Assembly: GCF_020829625.1 (NCBI RefSeq) | Contig: NZ_JAIVFX010000018.1 | Coordinates: 58,578 to 122,577, forward strand | Source: Nostoc sp. XA010 | GTDB taxonomy: Bacteria > Cyanobacteriota > Cyanobacteriia > Cyanobacteriales > Nostocaceae | Length of the DNA: 64,000 nt | Reading direction: 5' to 3' | Shown here: positions 50,885-58,597 of the stretch, one piece after another | Layout: the number at the start of each line of letters is the position of its first letter | Numbering within the stretch: the stretch's first letter is position 1 | Translations under genes and position numbers: made by a program | Notes under the pieces: generated by a model | Told to the model about the DNA's origin: nothing | The model's database searches: none | Seen by the model: the letters and a program-made list of their open reading frames with translations, nothing else

Positions 50885-51442
50885 TTACAAATGTCGCCAG
50901 AAGTTCTTGCTGATAGTCTTGAGACTGACAACCTTGGGTTCTGCTGTCGCTTCAGGGGCATGACCAACAGCCACCGCAGCAACTTGTGGTGCAGGTGTCG
51001 TTAACAAAGAATTGAGTAATTCCATTTGATAATCGACATCTGCAACAGTACGGTAAATTCCGTGATAATCTATCTGCATTCCCAAGGGTGTAGGGACAAT
51101 TTTCAAATACTCGTTAATGGCAAGTATGTAGTTATCACCAAAGTTCCTGTTTGCAACAGCCGAACGTATAGCGTTTAGTAATTGTATCGCTTTTCTAATA
51201 TCTGAAATACTGCGCTCACCATCCATTTTTGGCTGACTTTCACTGTAGCCTTTCATCTTCTTCTCGGCTACCAGATTATGAAATTTAGCAACGGCTCTTT
51301 GACGATTGGCTAATGTGTGGATTTTCGTTTGCGCTTGATAACCGACTCTGCCCCACTGCACTGTTAAGTTACCATCTTCGACTTTGGCAGACCAGAATTT
51401 ATTGCTGTTCTGAAGAGTCTCTACATATACTAGATAAATTTC
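50885..51442 (-). CDS. WGR-domain protein
   Basis: A 185-residue protein from MEIYLVYVE (51442). Residues 1-75 are a WGR domain (YVETLQNSNKFWSAKVEDG, then LTVQWGRVGYQAQTKIHTLA). WGR domains bind nucleic acid or proteins in PARPs and in bacterial toxins and DNA-repair proteins. The C-terminal half is helical and ends KVVSLKTISKNFWRHL. It shares the operon with the Ycf46-like AAA protein, and a nucleic-acid link for that machine is plausible but unproven. Confidence 0.65.
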   Translation of the reverse strand, partial: EIYLVYVETLQNSNKFWSAKVEDGNLTVQWGRVGYQAQTKIHTLANRQRAVAKFHNLVAEKKMKGYSESQPKMDGERSISDIRKAIQLLNAIRSAVANRNFGDNYILAINEYLKIVPTPLGMQIDYHGIYRTVADVDYQMELLNSLLTTPAPQVAAVAVGHAPEATAEPKVVSLKTISKNFWRHL

Positions 51443-51573
51443 CATATTTTTGAACCCAATTAACTCGCAAGCTTTTGGGCATTGCCCCACTGAGATAGAT
51501 ATACTGAAGGTGATCGCTACGAATCTCTAAGTAGAAATCACCGACTTTTTGTGATCACCGAATTAATTTTTTA

Positions 51574-51930
51574 CTAAATGCGATAAGGTTTTGTCACAGG
51601 GGTATCTAGAAAGTCAAATCCGCTCTGCTCAAGCCATTGTTTGGAAATTTCGTCAGGACGATTAGCGATAAAACTACAAGCATCATCTAAAGAATCAAAT
51701 AATTTTGTACAGATTGTAGGATGCTTGAAATCACCAATCCCGATTAAATGTTTTTCCTCGTAATTGGTTAAATATATCCGTACTACATCCTGTGGGTAGC
51801 AATGCCAGTTTTCAGGATCAGAAACTACAGATATTGCATTTGTAGGCATTGGCAATTCATGATGTATTTTACTGCCAGGAAATTCTGCCTTATGTTTAGC
51901 TAAGTATTCATGAATGTTAAGTCGGCTCAT
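51574..51930 (-). CDS. Hypothetical protein
   Basis: The protein has 118 residues from MSRLNIHEYLAK (51930); earlier in-frame ATGs exist at 51960, 51984 and 51999. The text ENWHCYPQDVVRIYLTNYEE and CTKLFDSLDDACSFIANRPD is alpha/beta. It lies between the AAA gene and the WGR gene. Function unknown. Confidence 0.5.
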   Translation of the reverse strand: MSRLNIHEYLAKHKAEFPGSKIHHELPMPTNAISVVSDPENWHCYPQDVVRIYLTNYEEKHLIGIGDFKHPTICTKLFDSLDDACSFIANRPDEISKQWLEQSGFDFLDTPVTKPYRI

Positions 51931-52069
51931 ATTTTGCTTGTTTTGTAAGGATTCTTGCATTTTAGTGATTGTGATTGCCCCCATAGAATCAGGGGACAAT
52001 CGCTATCAAGAAGAGTAAGAGGAAAAAAGGATTTTTTTCATTCCTTCCCCCTTTTCCCAGGATTGTTTC

Positions 52070-53692
52070 TCAGTTCATGTTGCGAAACTTAGCAGCACGC
52101 AAAGACTGAGTTTTCGCTGCAACTACAGGACTGCTAGCTCGTCGTGCGGTAGATGCCCAAGCCTGCATTCGCTCAACTGCCGCCGCATCCTGAATTGCAA
52201 GTGGGGTAATGGTTTGACGACAGGTTTCGAGGTCAGCAAGTGTTACCTGCTGCGGTCTACCCTCATCGAATGCCAGCAGAGCAGCTTCCGAAGCAAGGGT
52301 TTCCAGTTCTGCTCCTGAAAATTTCGCGGTATTAGCTGCGATCGCTTCCAAATACTCCTCTTCCACTGCTATAGCAAATCGCTCCAGGTGAATCTTGAGG
52401 ATTTGACAGCGTTCTGGTTCGGTTGGTAGATCAACAAAAAAGTTTTCGTCAAATCTTCCTTTCCTCTTGAGTTCACTTGGTAGAGCAGATGGGTCGTTGC
52501 AAGTCGCCACAACGAACACCCCCGCCGTACACTCACTCATAAATGTGAGCAGATTTCCCAGAATACGCTGGGAAACTCCACTTGTGTCACCAATCCCCGA
52601 AAGTGCTTTTTCTATCTCATCAACCCATAATACGCATGGGGCAATAGCTTCAGCCGTTTTAAGTGCGCGGCGGACATTGCCCTCGGACTCGCCAACGAGT
52701 GATCCTAAAAGGGAGGCAATGTCTAGTTGTAGGAGTGGTAAATTCAGTATAGTTGCGATGTTTTTAGCAAGTAAACTTTTACCAACTCCGGGAGGCCCCG
52801 CTAACAATACACCTTTGGGTTGCGGCAGATGCAGCTTACGCGCTTCTTGAGTGAACAGTCGCTGCCGACGAGTCAACCATTCGCGCAGCAAATCGAGTCC
52901 GCCAAAGGGGATAGTTGCAGGTTTTCCCAATTCGATACCCATCTGAGCCAACAGACGGGTTTTGTACTCGACTATCAGAGGTGTGACTGTGGCATCAATC
53001 AAAATACCATTCCGGCTCAGACGCTCTTTGACAGTTAGCCGCAAAAAATCGCTGACTTCCTCTAACGTCAGTCCCAGCGCTGCCCGTGCAAAGGTTTCTT
53101 TTTCTTCATAACTCAGGGACACTCGAAATGTGACATCCTGCTCAGTAGCAGATTCTTCAAGAAAAACTAGATATGACTCGAAGTGGTCTTGAATTTGGTC
53201 AATACTAGGCAGTGGCACTTCACACCAAGGGATCAACCTGACAAGAGTTTCGTGCAGTTCGATGTTTTGACCCAGCAGCACGATCCGTTTTTCTGTCGGT
53301 TTGAGCCGATGGTAAAGGTTTTTCACTCTGGTCAAGATTTCCCAACTCATCTGTGGCGAGTTCTTCCCAAGAAATGGGTGTATGTCCCCCAGAATAAACA
53401 CGCCAACGCCATCAAAGTTATTGATATAGTCGAATACGAACAGCAACGGATCTGTATGAGCAGGTCTTTTGTACTCTGGCACTGGCTTAAAGACCAGTCC
53501 ACCATCCGGTGCAATCAGGCATTGCTCCAGGCTGGATACTCCCAGGTTCCAAAAGAAAACTGGACTGTTGAGTTTTTCTTTAGCTTCAGTAGTCAGCCAC
53601 TGAATAATCGTCGCTTCATCAGGAGACAGGACATCAACCGCAGCAATGGGGATTTGTGAATCGAGCGTGGAGAGCAGATTTGAGAGTTTCAT
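52070..53692 (-). CDS. AAA+ ATPase, Ycf46-like
   Basis: A 540-residue protein. The N-terminal 250 residues (LNSPVFFWNLGVSSLEQCLI, PLLFVFDYINNFDGVGVFIL) are the non-ATPase part typical of Ycf46 proteins. The C-terminal AAA module has Walker A GPPGVGKSLLAKNIA (about residue 297), Walker B CVLWVDEIEKAL, sensor-1 text VFVVATCNDPSALPSELKRK and the arginine finger GRFDE. Ycf46 is a conserved cyanobacterial and plastid ATPase linked to low-carbon response in some species. This copy sits with a Ycf35-like gene. Its ATG overlaps the upstream stop by four bases, so it is coupled. Substrate unknown. Confidence 0.8.
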   Translation of the reverse strand: MKLSNLLSTLDSQIPIAAVDVLSPDEATIIQWLTTEAKEKLNSPVFFWNLGVSSLEQCLIAPDGGLVFKPVPEYKRPAHTDPLLFVFDYINNFDGVGVFILGDIHPFLGKNSPQMSWEILTRVKNLYHRLKPTEKRIVLLGQNIELHETLVRLIPWCEVPLPSIDQIQDHFESYLVFLEESATEQDVTFRVSLSYEEKETFARAALGLTLEEVSDFLRLTVKERLSRNGILIDATVTPLIVEYKTRLLAQMGIELGKPATIPFGGLDLLREWLTRRQRLFTQEARKLHLPQPKGVLLAGPPGVGKSLLAKNIATILNLPLLQLDIASLLGSLVGESEGNVRRALKTAEAIAPCVLWVDEIEKALSGIGDTSGVSQRILGNLLTFMSECTAGVFVVATCNDPSALPSELKRKGRFDENFFVDLPTEPERCQILKIHLERFAIAVEEEYLEAIAANTAKFSGAELETLASEAALLAFDEGRPQQVTLADLETCRQTITPLAIQDAAAVERMQAWASTARRASSPVVAAKTQSLRAAKFRNMN

Positions 53693-53940
53693 TGTTTTTG
53701 ATATGGTAGTGGAGCTAATTCATCGTGAGTATTAACAAGTCTCACGACTACTTCATAAACTTCGGCATTGCCGTCAAAAACCTCAGCCATCCCATTGCGC
53801 TCTTGTTGGGCAATGGCAGAAACAATGGCATTCAACAGCACACACAATCCTTCAGTATTCGCTTTGATGATCACGGGCTGGCGTGTTTTCTGTTGTGCGT
53901 AAATGTGAACAAATGGGTATTCTTTAGCTAATTCGTTCAT
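53689..53940 (-). CDS. Small protein coupled to the AAA gene
   Basis: An 83-residue protein, FVHIYAQQKTRQPVIIKANT, then GLCVLLNAIVSAIAQ and YEVVVRLVNTHDELAPLPYQ. It is a small alpha/beta domain of unknown family. It overlaps the AAA gene by four bases and follows the DUF2997 gene by 33 bases. Probably a component or adaptor of the same complex. Confidence 0.55.
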   Translation of the reverse strand: MNELAKEYPFVHIYAQQKTRQPVIIKANTEGLCVLLNAIVSAIAQQERNGMAEVFDGNAEVYEVVVRLVNTHDELAPLPYQKQ

Positions 53941-53973
53941 GATGTTTTGGGGGGACTTAACGCCCCCTATCTT

Positions 53974-54186
53974 TTACTGACGTAAACGTGTTTGACTGCT
54001 GTTCGTAGTCCGAAGTTGTTGGGTTTGGGCTTCGTCCTTGTAGACGCGATCGCTCTCGCTCACAACTCCCAATGCGGATTCAAATGGTTGCGTAGCTGAT
54101 AGACAACTTAGCCCCTCGAACCCCTCCGCTTCCACTCGAACTTCACCTGTAGCATTGTCGAAATGAATCAAAACTGAACGTTCCAT
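53974..54186 (-). CDS. DUF2997 family protein
   Basis: A 70-residue protein, MERSVLIHFDNATGEVRVEA, then EGFEGLSCLSATQPFESALG. These match the DUF2997 pattern (F....G....E..GF.G.SC...T). The C-terminal 25 residues are basic and polar. It starts two bases after the Ycf35 stop (TAAATATG) with GAGGAG inside that gene's end. DUF2997 genes are often next to DUF1257 and an AAA ATPase, as here. Function unknown. Confidence 0.75.
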   Translation of the reverse strand: MERSVLIHFDNATGEVRVEAEGFEGLSCLSATQPFESALGVVSESDRVYKDEAQTQQLRTTNSSQTRLRQ

Positions 54187-54188
54187 AT

Positions 54189-54638
54189 TTATCTCCTCAC
54201 GTACTGTTGAACTTCCTGATGTCCGGCAAAAGTTAGGCGTAGGGTTTGCACACTCCCGTTAGTTTCTTCAGCGATCGCACATTCACCAAACCTTTCTTGT
54301 AACTCGGCGGCTTTAGCTCTTACCAAACGTTTACCGTAAGCCAGCATTAGTTTATTGCTGAAAAAGTCTTTGCCCAGCTTCGGAACTGTTTCATAACTGT
54401 CGTGTATAACGTCGTACACGCCGCTTGACTGATTCCACTTGAATCCGATGTCTGCACGGGCTTGAATTGTGCGACCAGACACGATAATTTCAGCACTTTG
54501 TCCTTGAGAGCCACCGTAGTATCCTTTTAGTGACTGTGCTGTTTCGTGAACTTGCGGTGATAGGTTTAGATCCGTGAGTGCAAAAATAAGACATTCACGG
54601 TTAGTGAGTTTAGTTTTAACTGTTGAGAAATGTGACAT
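54189..54638 (-). CDS. Ycf35 / DUF1257 family protein
   Basis: A 149-residue protein from MSHFSTVKTKLTNREC, the typical start of Ycf35; an upstream in-frame start at 54692 is less likely. Blocks: LIFALTDLNLSPQVHETAQS, GFKWNQSSGVYDVIHDSYET and MLAYGKRLVRAKAAELQERF. Ycf35 is conserved in cyanobacteria and red-algal plastids and its role is unknown. This is probably an accessory paralog. Order in the operon: Ycf35, DUF2997, small protein, Ycf46-like AAA. Confidence 0.78.
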   Translation of the reverse strand: MSHFSTVKTKLTNRECLIFALTDLNLSPQVHETAQSLKGYYGGSQGQSAEIIVSGRTIQARADIGFKWNQSSGVYDVIHDSYETVPKLGKDFFSNKLMLAYGKRLVRAKAAELQERFGECAIAEETNGSVQTLRLTFAGHQEVQQYVRR

Positions 54639-54744
54639 GAGAATTTTGTTCCTATAGTAGAAGTGCGGTATTCTTTTTGAGATGTACTGCATTTTTCGTT
54701 AAGGTACTTAGTCTTGGGCGAATGCACCCACCCAAGACTGTTTT

Positions 54745-55254
54745 TTACCGGAACTTAAACGACATCACGGTAGCTTTCGATAAGCCTACGTCGCCAGTCG
54801 CTAGCTCTTGGAGATTGCGCTGTTCGTCTAACAACTTGATCCGAATTTCTTCCATCTTTTGCTGTAATTGACTGCGCCCATCACTGCCCAGATTCTTAGC
54901 TTCAATCGCTGGCTCGTTAACGATAGAATCCAAATGCTCCATCATCTGCTGTAAACTACTGCCAGCTTCCGGGGATGCATTTGCCAGTAACACCCGCACT
55001 TTCATCAGGTGTTTTTCCATCTTTTTTTTGAACTGCACCGGCTTACGTCCTGGCTCCCAGTCGCTCAATTCTTCAAGGAGTTGCGCCGCCAGTTGTTCAC
55101 CGCCAGCGATCGCTGATTCCCGTAGCCTTTGCTCCAGATTTTGGTCATACTGTTGTATGAACTGGGTAATCTGGTCTAGACATTCGGCTTGCTGCTGATT
55201 GAGTTGTTCCGACAAAGCGGGTATAATCACCGGACGACCAATAACAACTTGCAA
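54745..55254 (-). CDS. Helical hypothetical protein
   Basis: A 169-residue, almost entirely helical protein (LNQQQAECLDQITQFIQQYD, then LRESAIAGGEQLAAQLLEEL, and QLQQKMEEIRIKLLDEQRNL) with coiled-coil character. It starts at MQVVIGRPVIIPALSEQ. It directly precedes the Ycf35 gene. Likely a structural or scaffold partner of the complex. Confidence 0.55.
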   Translation of the reverse strand: MQVVIGRPVIIPALSEQLNQQQAECLDQITQFIQQYDQNLEQRLRESAIAGGEQLAAQLLEELSDWEPGRKPVQFKKKMEKHLMKVRVLLANASPEAGSSLQQMMEHLDSIVNEPAIEAKNLGSDGRSQLQQKMEEIRIKLLDEQRNLQELATGDVGLSKATVMSFKFR

Positions 55255-55276
55255 ATAGTCTTCGAGGTCGGTTTTT

Positions 55277-55311
55277 CTCTACAGTCAGATTTAATTAGTC
55301 TGACTGTAGAG
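55277..55311. other. Perfect 13-base hairpin inside the operon
   Basis: ctctacagtcaga (55277-55289) and tctgactgtagag (55299-55311) pair fully around a nine-base loop. The plus-strand side is followed by TTTTT, a terminator form, but no rightward gene ends here. On the transcribed minus strand it lies between two genes and may act as an RNA processing or stability element. Confidence 0.5.
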
Positions 55312-55391
55312 TTTTTCACGCATAATCTGATTCTTCTTTCGTCAACGTTTTCGTTAACTCTGCGTTAATTAGTGATTGAGAGTGACAAATC

Positions 55392-55664
55392 TTACAGATA
55401 GAAATGCTCAAAGATTTGATTGAGTTTTTCCTTTAATTCATCAGGCAGAGCCTTAAAGTCAAACTCTTCGGAGTCCCAAACTTCATCAAGGCTTGTAGAC
55501 TCATCGATAATATTTGCAATCAAACTCGAGTCATCGTCGTACTTCCAGCCATTTGCTAAAAGCCACGGTAGAACTCCCTCAGATTGCAATAGTTTCTCAA
55601 TGTCGAACGAGTCAGAAAACTGCTGTAAGTTTTCGATACTAGGGTGAACGATTGTTGTAGTCAT
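55392..55664 (-). CDS. Acidic hypothetical protein
   Basis: A 90-residue acidic protein (MTTTIVHPSIENLQQFSDSF, then ESTSLDEVWDSEEFDFKALP). Helical, no motif. Function unknown. Confidence 0.5.
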   Translation of the reverse strand: MTTTIVHPSIENLQQFSDSFDIEKLLQSEGVLPWLLANGWKYDDDSSLIANIIDESTSLDEVWDSEEFDFKALPDELKEKLNQIFEHFYL

Positions 55665-55762
55665 TTATTGTGATTGGTAGTAGTGAGTACACAGCACAGC
55701 AAGCTGTAGACAAAGCTTGAGTCACTTATAACTACAATCTCTCAAGCCCTGTTTACAACGAG

Positions 55763-56320
55763 TTAAAACGCCATCTCATTCGCAGCCTTTGTCACAGCTA
55801 AAGCCTGTTTACTGACCTCGCGCCAGTTCGTTTCCTCGCTGTAGGATGCTATAACTAATTCCGACTCTACCCATACGCGACAGAACAATACATTTTCATC
55901 TGTCGTCCCTGGCTGCGGCTGTAGTGTGATGGGAGAATATAATTGTTGTGGAGTAAGAGTTGCGATCGCGGCTAATACAGATTTAGCAAAGTGAGTATCA
56001 TGCCCACTTTCTAATATATAGGGTCTGTCTGCTTGAATTGTAATCAGCAACTTGTAAACTTCTTTTCCTCTGCGCTCACACTTCTCGAATTTCAGTTCTT
56101 TTAGATATCCAGTTAAGGCAGTTTGGGTAATCGCACTTGCTTCACTGTTGTTTAGGGTATACCACAGTGAACCATTGTGACGATTGCAGTAGATTTTGCA
56201 ACTGCCTGCATCAGAATGCAATCCCAGTTTCGGTTTATTGATTGCTGCAACTAACTGCTTGAGTAGTTCCTCTTGGCGCATCAAGAGAGCAAATAATTCT
56301 GATGTTTGTTCAGGGGTCAT
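55763..56320 (-). CDS. Hypothetical protein
   Basis: A 185-residue protein. SELFALLMRQEELLKQLVAA is a helical start. KIYCNRHNGSLWYTLNNSEA and LKELKFEKCERRGKEVYKLL form a beta-rich middle. ESELVIASYSEETNWREVSK ends it. Similar proteins are common on cyanobacterial plasmids by my recollection. Function unknown; the middle could be an OB-type nucleic-acid domain. Confidence 0.5.
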   Translation of the reverse strand: MTPEQTSELFALLMRQEELLKQLVAAINKPKLGLHSDAGSCKIYCNRHNGSLWYTLNNSEASAITQTALTGYLKELKFEKCERRGKEVYKLLITIQADRPYILESGHDTHFAKSVLAAIATLTPQQLYSPITLQPQPGTTDENVLFCRVWVESELVIASYSEETNWREVSKQALAVTKAANEMAF

Positions 56321-56440
56321 GTATTTTTACCAAAAGCATTTCACTTTCGCATTGGCGAAGCCATAGACTTCTTAAAGCAGCAGGCGCGACCGATGTAGAT
56401 TTCGGTCACGCCTACTATTTCATTTACGCCGCTATTCCCT

Positions 56441-57073
56441 CTATCTGTGCCAAATCGGAGTCTGTGAACCCACCGCAATCAAGAGGCTCGTCTGAGGATG
56501 GCTAATATTCCCGTAGCTGTTCCTATCATTAGCCGTTAGTCGATCAAACGGCTTATCCAGCAGTTCCTCACGAGATGGTTGCGTCAGTTCTATCATCGAC
56601 AATACCCACACCGCATCAAGGGCAGAATCACACGGGATTTTCTGCTGATGCACTGAAGTTGCCCGAATAACCCACCAACGACCATTAGTACAGCCTACTT
56701 CACCAAGCTTTTGCTCGTGGTCGTAGATACCATCGTCTAGGATTTCAAACCCGTACTTTTCGCATTCATCAGCAATCTGTACCATGATTTCGTTCCCCGT
56801 TGTAGCGACTGGGGTTTCTTCTTCTTGTATGGGCAGTGTTCCGCGCTGGTAATGCCATGTGATATAGCTGTGGCATCTTTTAAAAGTGTTCGCGCGATGG
56901 ATCTCCTCACCATTGACCATCACTATCCAAGGTTGCGTTAGGTCATCGTCGTGGGTAATGCTAGCTACGAGCTTTTGACCTGCATAGAATTCGTGATCTT
57001 CAAACGAAATCTCTACTGATCTCAATTCTTCAACTGGTTTAACGCAAGAGGTTACAGTTGTTGTTTGTGGCAT
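56441..57073 (-). CDS. Plasmid-type hypothetical protein with a C-terminal frameshift
   Basis: The protein has 210 residues from MPQTTTVTSCVKPVEE (57073), with GGAG before the ATG. EISFEDHEFYAGQKLVASIT and WIVMVNGEEIHRANTFKRCH form an N-terminal beta domain; GGCTNGRW-like and REELLDKPFDRLTAND text follows. After TAND the frame gives RNSYGNISHPQTSLL and so on. Shifting by one base restores EQLREY, PSSDEPLDCGGFTDSDLAQI, EGIAA and a stop at 56424. A one-base deletion at about 56524 therefore changed the C-terminus. The family also includes the gene at 28569. Confidence 0.58.
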   Translation of the reverse strand: MPQTTTVTSCVKPVEELRSVEISFEDHEFYAGQKLVASITHDDDLTQPWIVMVNGEEIHRANTFKRCHSYITWHYQRGTLPIQEEETPVATTGNEIMVQIADECEKYGFEILDDGIYDHEQKLGEVGCTNGRWWVIRATSVHQQKIPCDSALDAVWVLSMIELTQPSREELLDKPFDRLTANDRNSYGNISHPQTSLLIAVGSQTPIWHR

Positions 57074-57097
57074 AATAGTTATCTCCGTAATAGGAAT

Positions 57098-57137
57098 AAA
57101 GGCGATCGCAGTGTTTCTCAGGCAAGCGATCGCCTTT
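57098..57137 (-). promoter_or_regulatory. Conserved leader hairpin with the loop word GCCTGAGAAAC
   Basis: aaaggcgatcgc (57098-57109) pairs with gcgatcgccttt (57126-57137) around gtttctcaggc-containing DNA. The minus strand, which is transcribed into the operon, carries gcctgagaaac in the loop. The same hairpin and word stand at 29721-29765 before another plasmid-type operon. Confidence 0.52.
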
Positions 57138-57315
57138 TGATTTACATGAACAACGTTGTGCTTGCACAACGCTCAATCTAGAATTGGCGAAGCCTCATAA
57201 AGTAATTCCAAGGCAAAGCGTATTAGATCGTGTCAAAACACCAGACAGCACTAAGCTGTAGAGAAGATATTGGGATGTTACCGTGTCCTCTGTACAGCCG
57301 CGTGGTAACAATTCA

Positions 57316-57346
57316 AAAGGCGATTGAAGAGTTCACAATCGCCTTT
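57316..57346 (-). terminator. Rho-independent terminator
   Basis: aaaggcgattg (57316-57326) with caatcgccttt (57336-57346) lies downstream of the leftward gene at 57382. The minus-strand side ends in CCTTTTG, a short U-run. It separates that gene from the long operon that follows. Confidence 0.6.
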
Positions 57347-57381
57347 GTTCTGCAAAGATTGAAGTTTTTTACAACCAGTTT

Positions 57382-57546
57382 TTAGACTTGGTTGGTCATC
57401 GGAATCATCTCCGGTGGCTTGAGCAATACAAGTTTAAAGCTTCCGGCTGCTAGTCCCGGTGGCGGCTGGTTATTGTGGTTTCGTATCGTTAACTCGATTT
57501 GTAAGGGTTGAATTTTGAGCGCTTCTTTGTTTTTCAAAAGAGGCAT
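57382..57546 (-). CDS. Small hypothetical protein
   Basis: Fifty-four residues from MPLLKNKEALKIQPLQIELT, with GAGAGGAG before the ATG (an upstream start at 57603 would add 19 residues but overlaps a good promoter). The chain reads IELTIRNHNNQPPPGLAAGS and ends in TNQV. No known family. Confidence 0.5.
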   Translation of the reverse strand: MPLLKNKEALKIQPLQIELTIRNHNNQPPPGLAAGSFKLVLLKPPEMIPMTNQV

Positions 57547-57574
57547 CGCGCTCGTCTCCTCTCTTATGATTACT

Positions 57575-57603
57575 ATATTACTACGCTCACCAGTGGTTGT
57601 CAA
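57575..57603 (-). promoter_or_regulatory. Sigma-70-type promoter
   Basis: TTGACA (57603-57598) and TAATAT (57580-57575) are separated by exactly 17 bases on the minus strand. The TAATAT box is 28 bases upstream of the 57546 ATG. This is the best consensus promoter found in the window. Confidence 0.7.
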
Positions 57604-57637
57604 GTAGTTTTTACTGGTAGGCGTAGTAGATGTTCTC

Positions 57638-57928
57638 TTAACCGTTGTAATCTATGTTCCAAATAAGTGAAGTGATATCGCCATCTAAAGCAGCACAAAG
57701 TTTCTCTAGAATTTCTGTACTAACAGTCATCTGAGTTGGTTTTTTTGGTTTGTTAATAAAGACGTGAGGAGTCTCTAGCTGTTGAATATAAGCCACAGAA
57801 ACTCCCACAGCATCAGATAGCTTTTGTCTACTATATCCAGCTTTTTCTCTAAGCTCCCTAAGTTTTTGGGCATTTTCTTCATTCCACCTAAACGCAGCGA
57901 TGGGTGTTACATCTACTGTGATATTCAT
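57638..57928 (-). CDS. XRE-type helix-turn-helix regulator
   Basis: The protein has 96 residues from MNITVDVTPIAAF (57928); a longer frame starts at 57970. NAQKLRELREKAGYSRQKLS, then DAVGVSVAYIQQLE, is a Cro/C1 helix-turn-helix. The C-terminal part (TEILEKLCAALDGDITSLIW) completes the five-helix domain. An inverted repeat TTGACA ... TGTCAA lies over its start (57965-57998), suggesting autoregulation. It is upstream of, and on the same strand as, the small gene at 57382. Confidence 0.72.
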   Translation of the reverse strand: MNITVDVTPIAAFRWNEENAQKLRELREKAGYSRQKLSDAVGVSVAYIQQLETPHVFINKPKKPTQMTVSTEILEKLCAALDGDITSLIWNIDYNG

Positions 57929-57970
57929 TTTTACTTTAATTTTATTTTCACTGCGCTCGCCAGTTGACAT

Positions 57971-58597
57971 GATAATATTATTAATATACTGGTGTCAACC
58001 ATAAGGCTACACCAAGCAAAGGTGAAAGCGATCGCTTGCCCATTAGCAATGCGATTATTTCAGCCTGCGTCAACTGGAGAAACACAACACCTGTTCAAAG
58101 ACTCTTACGGTTAATTTGCTCAAAGCCAAGTGAAAGTCACAAAGAATTCATTGCCGTAGAGATAAGAAACCGAAATCTAAAACTACTTAACTAGCTTTGA
58201 GAATCCAGGCAAGGTTTAAGAATGGCTCTCACCAGCAGTAATCGTGGAAGGGCTTGAAAGTTGATATTGCTACCCTAATCTCTACCGACAGAAAGATTTA
58301 TACAAAGGACAAGAGGTTTAAGGTAGGTACAACCAACAGTAACGCAAGGAAAAAACAAATGAATCTACCTGCAACTGTTAGCACAAAACTCCAGAAAAGT
58401 GCGGCATTTATATTGCTTTCTCTAGCTTTAGAGATTCCGTCGCTTCCCGAAGAGTGTCAAACAAAAGAGAGTTGTTTGTTCCCTTGCTCACTTCTGTCTG
58501 CTAAAAAAGCGCAGAATACACTAAAATTTACTCATTTAGGCGGTTGTTTTTCGGTTTTTAAGTCAAACACTGCTGTAAAACAGTTTCTTTCGGGCTG
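57971..58597. other. Intergenic stretch without a convincing gene
   Basis: A 115-codon plus-strand frame at 58254-58601 has composition and Ser/Lys/Cys content unlike a folded protein, and I did not call it. The left edge carries the XRE gene's promoter (TTGACA at 57998-57993). One GCGATCGC (58029) is present. No other signal. Confidence 0.4.

Noticed and set aside
52467..53659. Several plus-strand frames of 70-160 codons over the AAA gene
   Set aside because: They are antisense shadows of the Ycf46-like gene, which has all AAA motifs.
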